DNA of 64,000 bases from Roseateles_C aquae (lineage in GTDB: Bacteria; Pseudomonadota; Gammaproteobacteria; Burkholderiales; Burkholderiaceae_C): assembly GCF_032337115.1 (NCBI RefSeq), contig NZ_JAVXZY010000007.1:1-64000 (forward strand), read 5' to 3'. The first letter of the stretch is position 1, and each line of letters begins with the position of its first letter. Below, piece after piece: positions 62,015-64,000 of this stretch. The position numbers were made by a program, and so were the translations under genes. The notes under the pieces are model-generated. The model saw only the letters and a list, made by a program, of their open reading frames with translations. It did no database searches and had not been told where the DNA came from.

Positions 62015-63193
62015 ATGACCAAGCCTTGGGCATTCCTTGCGAGCATTTTTGCAACCGACTTTGCGGGTGGTGGTGCTCGCGTTGCCATTTGTTGGATTGT
62101 GCTCAAGGGCTACGGCGGTGCAGGCTTGGGCTTGGTTACGCTACTGATTACAGTCGGTCAATTCTTCGGCTCGCTGGCTGCCGGTCACCTGACTGATCGA
62201 TTCAATCGAAAGCGAATCGCCGTTTTCACCAATTGGCTGGGCGCAGGCCTATTCTTATTGACCGCGATAGGCTTGTCGCAAGGTGCACAGCCCCTTAGCA
62301 ATCTTGCGATCTTGGCCTTTCTCATCTACACAAACCTGGCGATTCACGACAATGCAGCGCGCACTCTCATACCAAGAATCGAGTCATCACTCGAACTACG
62401 CGAGATTAACGGCTATATTCTAACACTCGGTGAGATCGGATATTTCATAGCACCCGTACTAATCGGCCTTACACTGGATAAATTTGGCGCTGAAATAGCA
62501 CTTTCAATCACCGCTGGAGCTTATTTTATCGCAGGCTCACTATTTAGCCTTACCAGATTTCGCACCACAAACCAAGACAACCCAACGACTGACTGTGAAC
62601 AAACCCAAGGTCTTTCGACAAAATTCTTTAAGAAGAACTATTGGTTAATAAATGGCATTTACGCCGCCGCCATAGCAAACTTTTTCATCCTACCAATCAG
62701 CACACTACTTATACCCATAAAGCTTGAACGCCTTGGCGCATCCGCCGCAGACCTTGGATACTTCTATGCCGCTCTGTCGCTCGGTCTGGGGCTTGCTGGA
62801 TTGTCGAAAATTCCAAAGATTACCGGATTCTCGGAAGGCGCACTTCTCCATTTTTATATCACTTTGGCGGCAGCGATATATCTGTTGACTTACTTCTTCT
62901 CTACCACATGGGTAGTGTATTTGTGTGGTTTCTTCGCGGGCTTCACTCTAGCGCTATTCGAGATTACCTGGCATTCGACACTGCAAGAGCTCACCCCACC
63001 GAATCTGCTAGGGCGGATTTATGGTGTCAATAGCTGGATGTCGTTTGGTGGGCGATCCGCAGGCATGGCCGTTGCAAGCTGGGCAGCTACTTCCTTCGAG
63101 GTGCAGCCGACGATTGCAGCCAGTATTGCGTGTCTGTTCATGCTAGTCGCTGCACAAAGGATCACGGCGCGGCGACTACATCGCCTTGGCTGA
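62015..63193 (+). CDS. MFS transporter, probable exporter of the modified peptide
   Basis: The 392-residue protein shows twelve hydrophobic segments, a typical MFS motif A (GHLTDRFNRKRIA, about 51-63) and a central loop rich in polar residues (about 190-205). AAGGAA precedes the ATG. It starts 15 bases after the maturase stop and shares its low GC content. By context it exports the mature product, in place of the usual ABC peptidase-exporter, and may also give self-protection. Confidence 0.82.
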   Translation: MTKPWAFLASIFATDFAGGGARVAICWIVLKGYGGAGLGLVTLLITVGQFFGSLAAGHLTDRFNRKRIAVFTNWLGAGLFLLTAIGLSQGAQPLSNLAILAFLIYTNLAIHDNAARTLIPRIESSLELREINGYILTLGEIGYFIAPVLIGLTLDKFGAEIALSITAGAYFIAGSLFSLTRFRTTNQDNPTTDCEQTQGLSTKFFKKNYWLINGIYAAAIANFFILPISTLLIPIKLERLGASAADLGYFYAALSLGLGLAGLSKIPKITGFSEGALLHFYITLAAAIYLLTYFFSTTWVVYLCGFFAGFTLALFEITWHSTLQELTPPNLLGRIYGVNSWMSFGGRSAGMAVASWAATSFEVQPTIAASIACLFMLVAAQRITARRLHRLG

Positions 63194-63292
63194 CAAAAAT
63201 GGATTCACCCAACTGAGCGACCGAGCGTAAATTAGCGCGGATCAGGGGCAAGCCATAAATGTTCTAAATTAACCAGTTACCTGACCGTCTGG

Positions 63293-64000
63293 TCATGCAA
63301 GCACATTTGCGCTGCTTTCCCTACGCAACAACTCTCCCAGCGGCCGCTGCAGCATCAGCGCCGTCAGCACGCCGATCGCGGCGCAGACCCACCACAGCTG
63401 TGCACCACCCAGGCTGCCATAGAGCCAGGTGCCGGCCGCCGGCGCGTAGAGGGTGCGGCCGCCCCAGGCGGCGCTGTAGATGCCCAGGTAGCGGCCGCGC
63501 TGGCGGCCCTCGGAGCATTGCATGACGATGGCCGAGTAGCTCGGCGAGATCAGCAGTTCGCCGATGGTCAGCACGACGACGCACAGCAGCGGCCAGAGCA
63601 CCGAGCGGCCGGCATTGAGCAGCAGGAAGGCCGCACCGATCAGCAGCACCGCGATTTGCGAACAGCGCAGCAAGCCCCAGCGATGGATGCGTCGGGCAAT
63701 CCAGACCTGCAGGCCGACGACCATCAGCCCATTGATCGTGAACATATAGCCGACCCACTGTGGCCCGAGCTTGAAATGCTCGCTGAGAAACAGGCCCAGC
63801 GTGCCGTACATCTGGTCGAACACGCCGACGATCAGCAGCATGCCGACGATGAATCGCAGAAAGGCCGGGTCGCGCCAGGGCGAGGCCAGCGCGGCCGATT
63901 CGCCCGCCCGCTGGGCATGATGAACCGGCGCCGCCCCGCCGAGCCGCCGGTAGGCCAGCCGCACCCAGACACTGGCCAGCAGACTGGCGCAGCCCTGCGC
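63293..64000 (-). CDS. MFS transporter, partial (continues past the right edge)
   Basis: The visible 235 residues are the C-terminal part of a GC-rich MFS protein with about six helices and a second-half motif with QVWIARRIHRWG. The frame is open to the window's end, so the start is outside. Base composition is back to that of the core genome, and the strand is opposite to the RiPP operon, so it is not part of that locus. The nearest match in kind is the DHA1-like drug/metabolite exporters. Confidence 0.8.
   Translation of the reverse strand, partial: AQGCASLLASVWVRLAYRRLGGAAPVHHAQRAGESAALASPWRDPAFLRFIVGMLLIVGVFDQMYGTLGLFLSEHFKLGPQWVGYMFTINGLMVVGLQVWIARRIHRWGLLRCSQIAVLLIGAAFLLLNAGRSVLWPLLCVVVLTIGELLISPSYSAIVMQCSEGRQRGRYLGIYSAAWGGRTLYAPAAGTWLYGSLGGAQLWWVCAAIGVLTALMLQRPLGELLRRESSANVLA

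Noticed and set aside
62015..64000. One pair of MFS genes belonging to the same RiPP system
   Set aside because: The second MFS gene (63293 onward) is on the opposite strand and has the high G+C content of the core genome, so it is probably unrelated.

Overview
The window reads as high-GC chromosomal DNA of a betaproteobacterium, most likely Burkholderiales. The Roseateles/Paucibacter/Pelomonas group is my inference from gene content and protein style; I see no rRNA or tRNA to prove it. Coding sequence is dense and about 70% G+C over most of the window (43 of 60 bases at 57001-57060). Two segments are clearly poorer in G+C: the left end (1-1100), which carries integron cassette DNA, and 60000-63290, which carries a small peptide-modification locus (28 of 60 bases G/C at 61021-61080).

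Layout. 1-1152: an attC recombination site, two small membrane-protein genes and the left half of a second attC, ending in a palindromic repeat. 1145-5161 (minus strand): an acetyltransferase, an esterase, and a BlaI-type repressor gene overlapping a gene that fuses an M56 (BlaR1-like) protease to a PBP7-like DD-peptidase, with a clear dyad operator in front. 5266-20407: diguanylate cyclase and cytosine deaminase (overlapping), M48 protease with DUF898, two GSTs, an orphan response regulator, an FMN-dependent glutamate-synthase-like oxidoreductase, SppA, a QseB/QseC-like two-component pair and a class-C beta-lactamase-like lipoprotein. 21279-23171: a SAM-II riboswitch and terminator in front of metX-metW. 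23204-31828: mostly single metabolic genes (BAAT-type hydrolase, VOC, AstE-like deacylase, dienoyl-CoA isomerase-like crotonase, lipase, M20 peptidase).

31880-37063 (minus strand) is a four-gene operon, ACP - FkbH - MBOAT - SGNH, which looks like a pathway making an ACP-bound (probably glyceryl) group and moving it across the membrane onto an envelope polymer. 37288-45306 holds a GGDEF-EAL protein, two RNA methyltransferases and fadD. 45390-50224 (minus strand) is the proton-translocating transhydrogenase operon pntAA-pntAB-pntB with a sensor kinase attached. A nudix gene and mnmA follow, separated by an inverted-repeat element of about 600 bp with eleven copies of a heptamer in its middle. 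52903-59890 holds a DesK/NarL-type pair, a CAP-domain protein and a MacAB-like efflux set (adaptor, ATPase, two permeases).

The most interesting locus is 60420-63193: a 60-residue precursor peptide with three regularly placed Tyr motifs, a hairpin, a radical SAM/SPASM maturase with an N-terminal recognition-type domain, and an MFS exporter. It is low-GC, tightly packed and appears to be a horizontally acquired RiPP pathway without the usual peptidase-containing ABC exporter. The window ends inside a second, GC-rich MFS gene.
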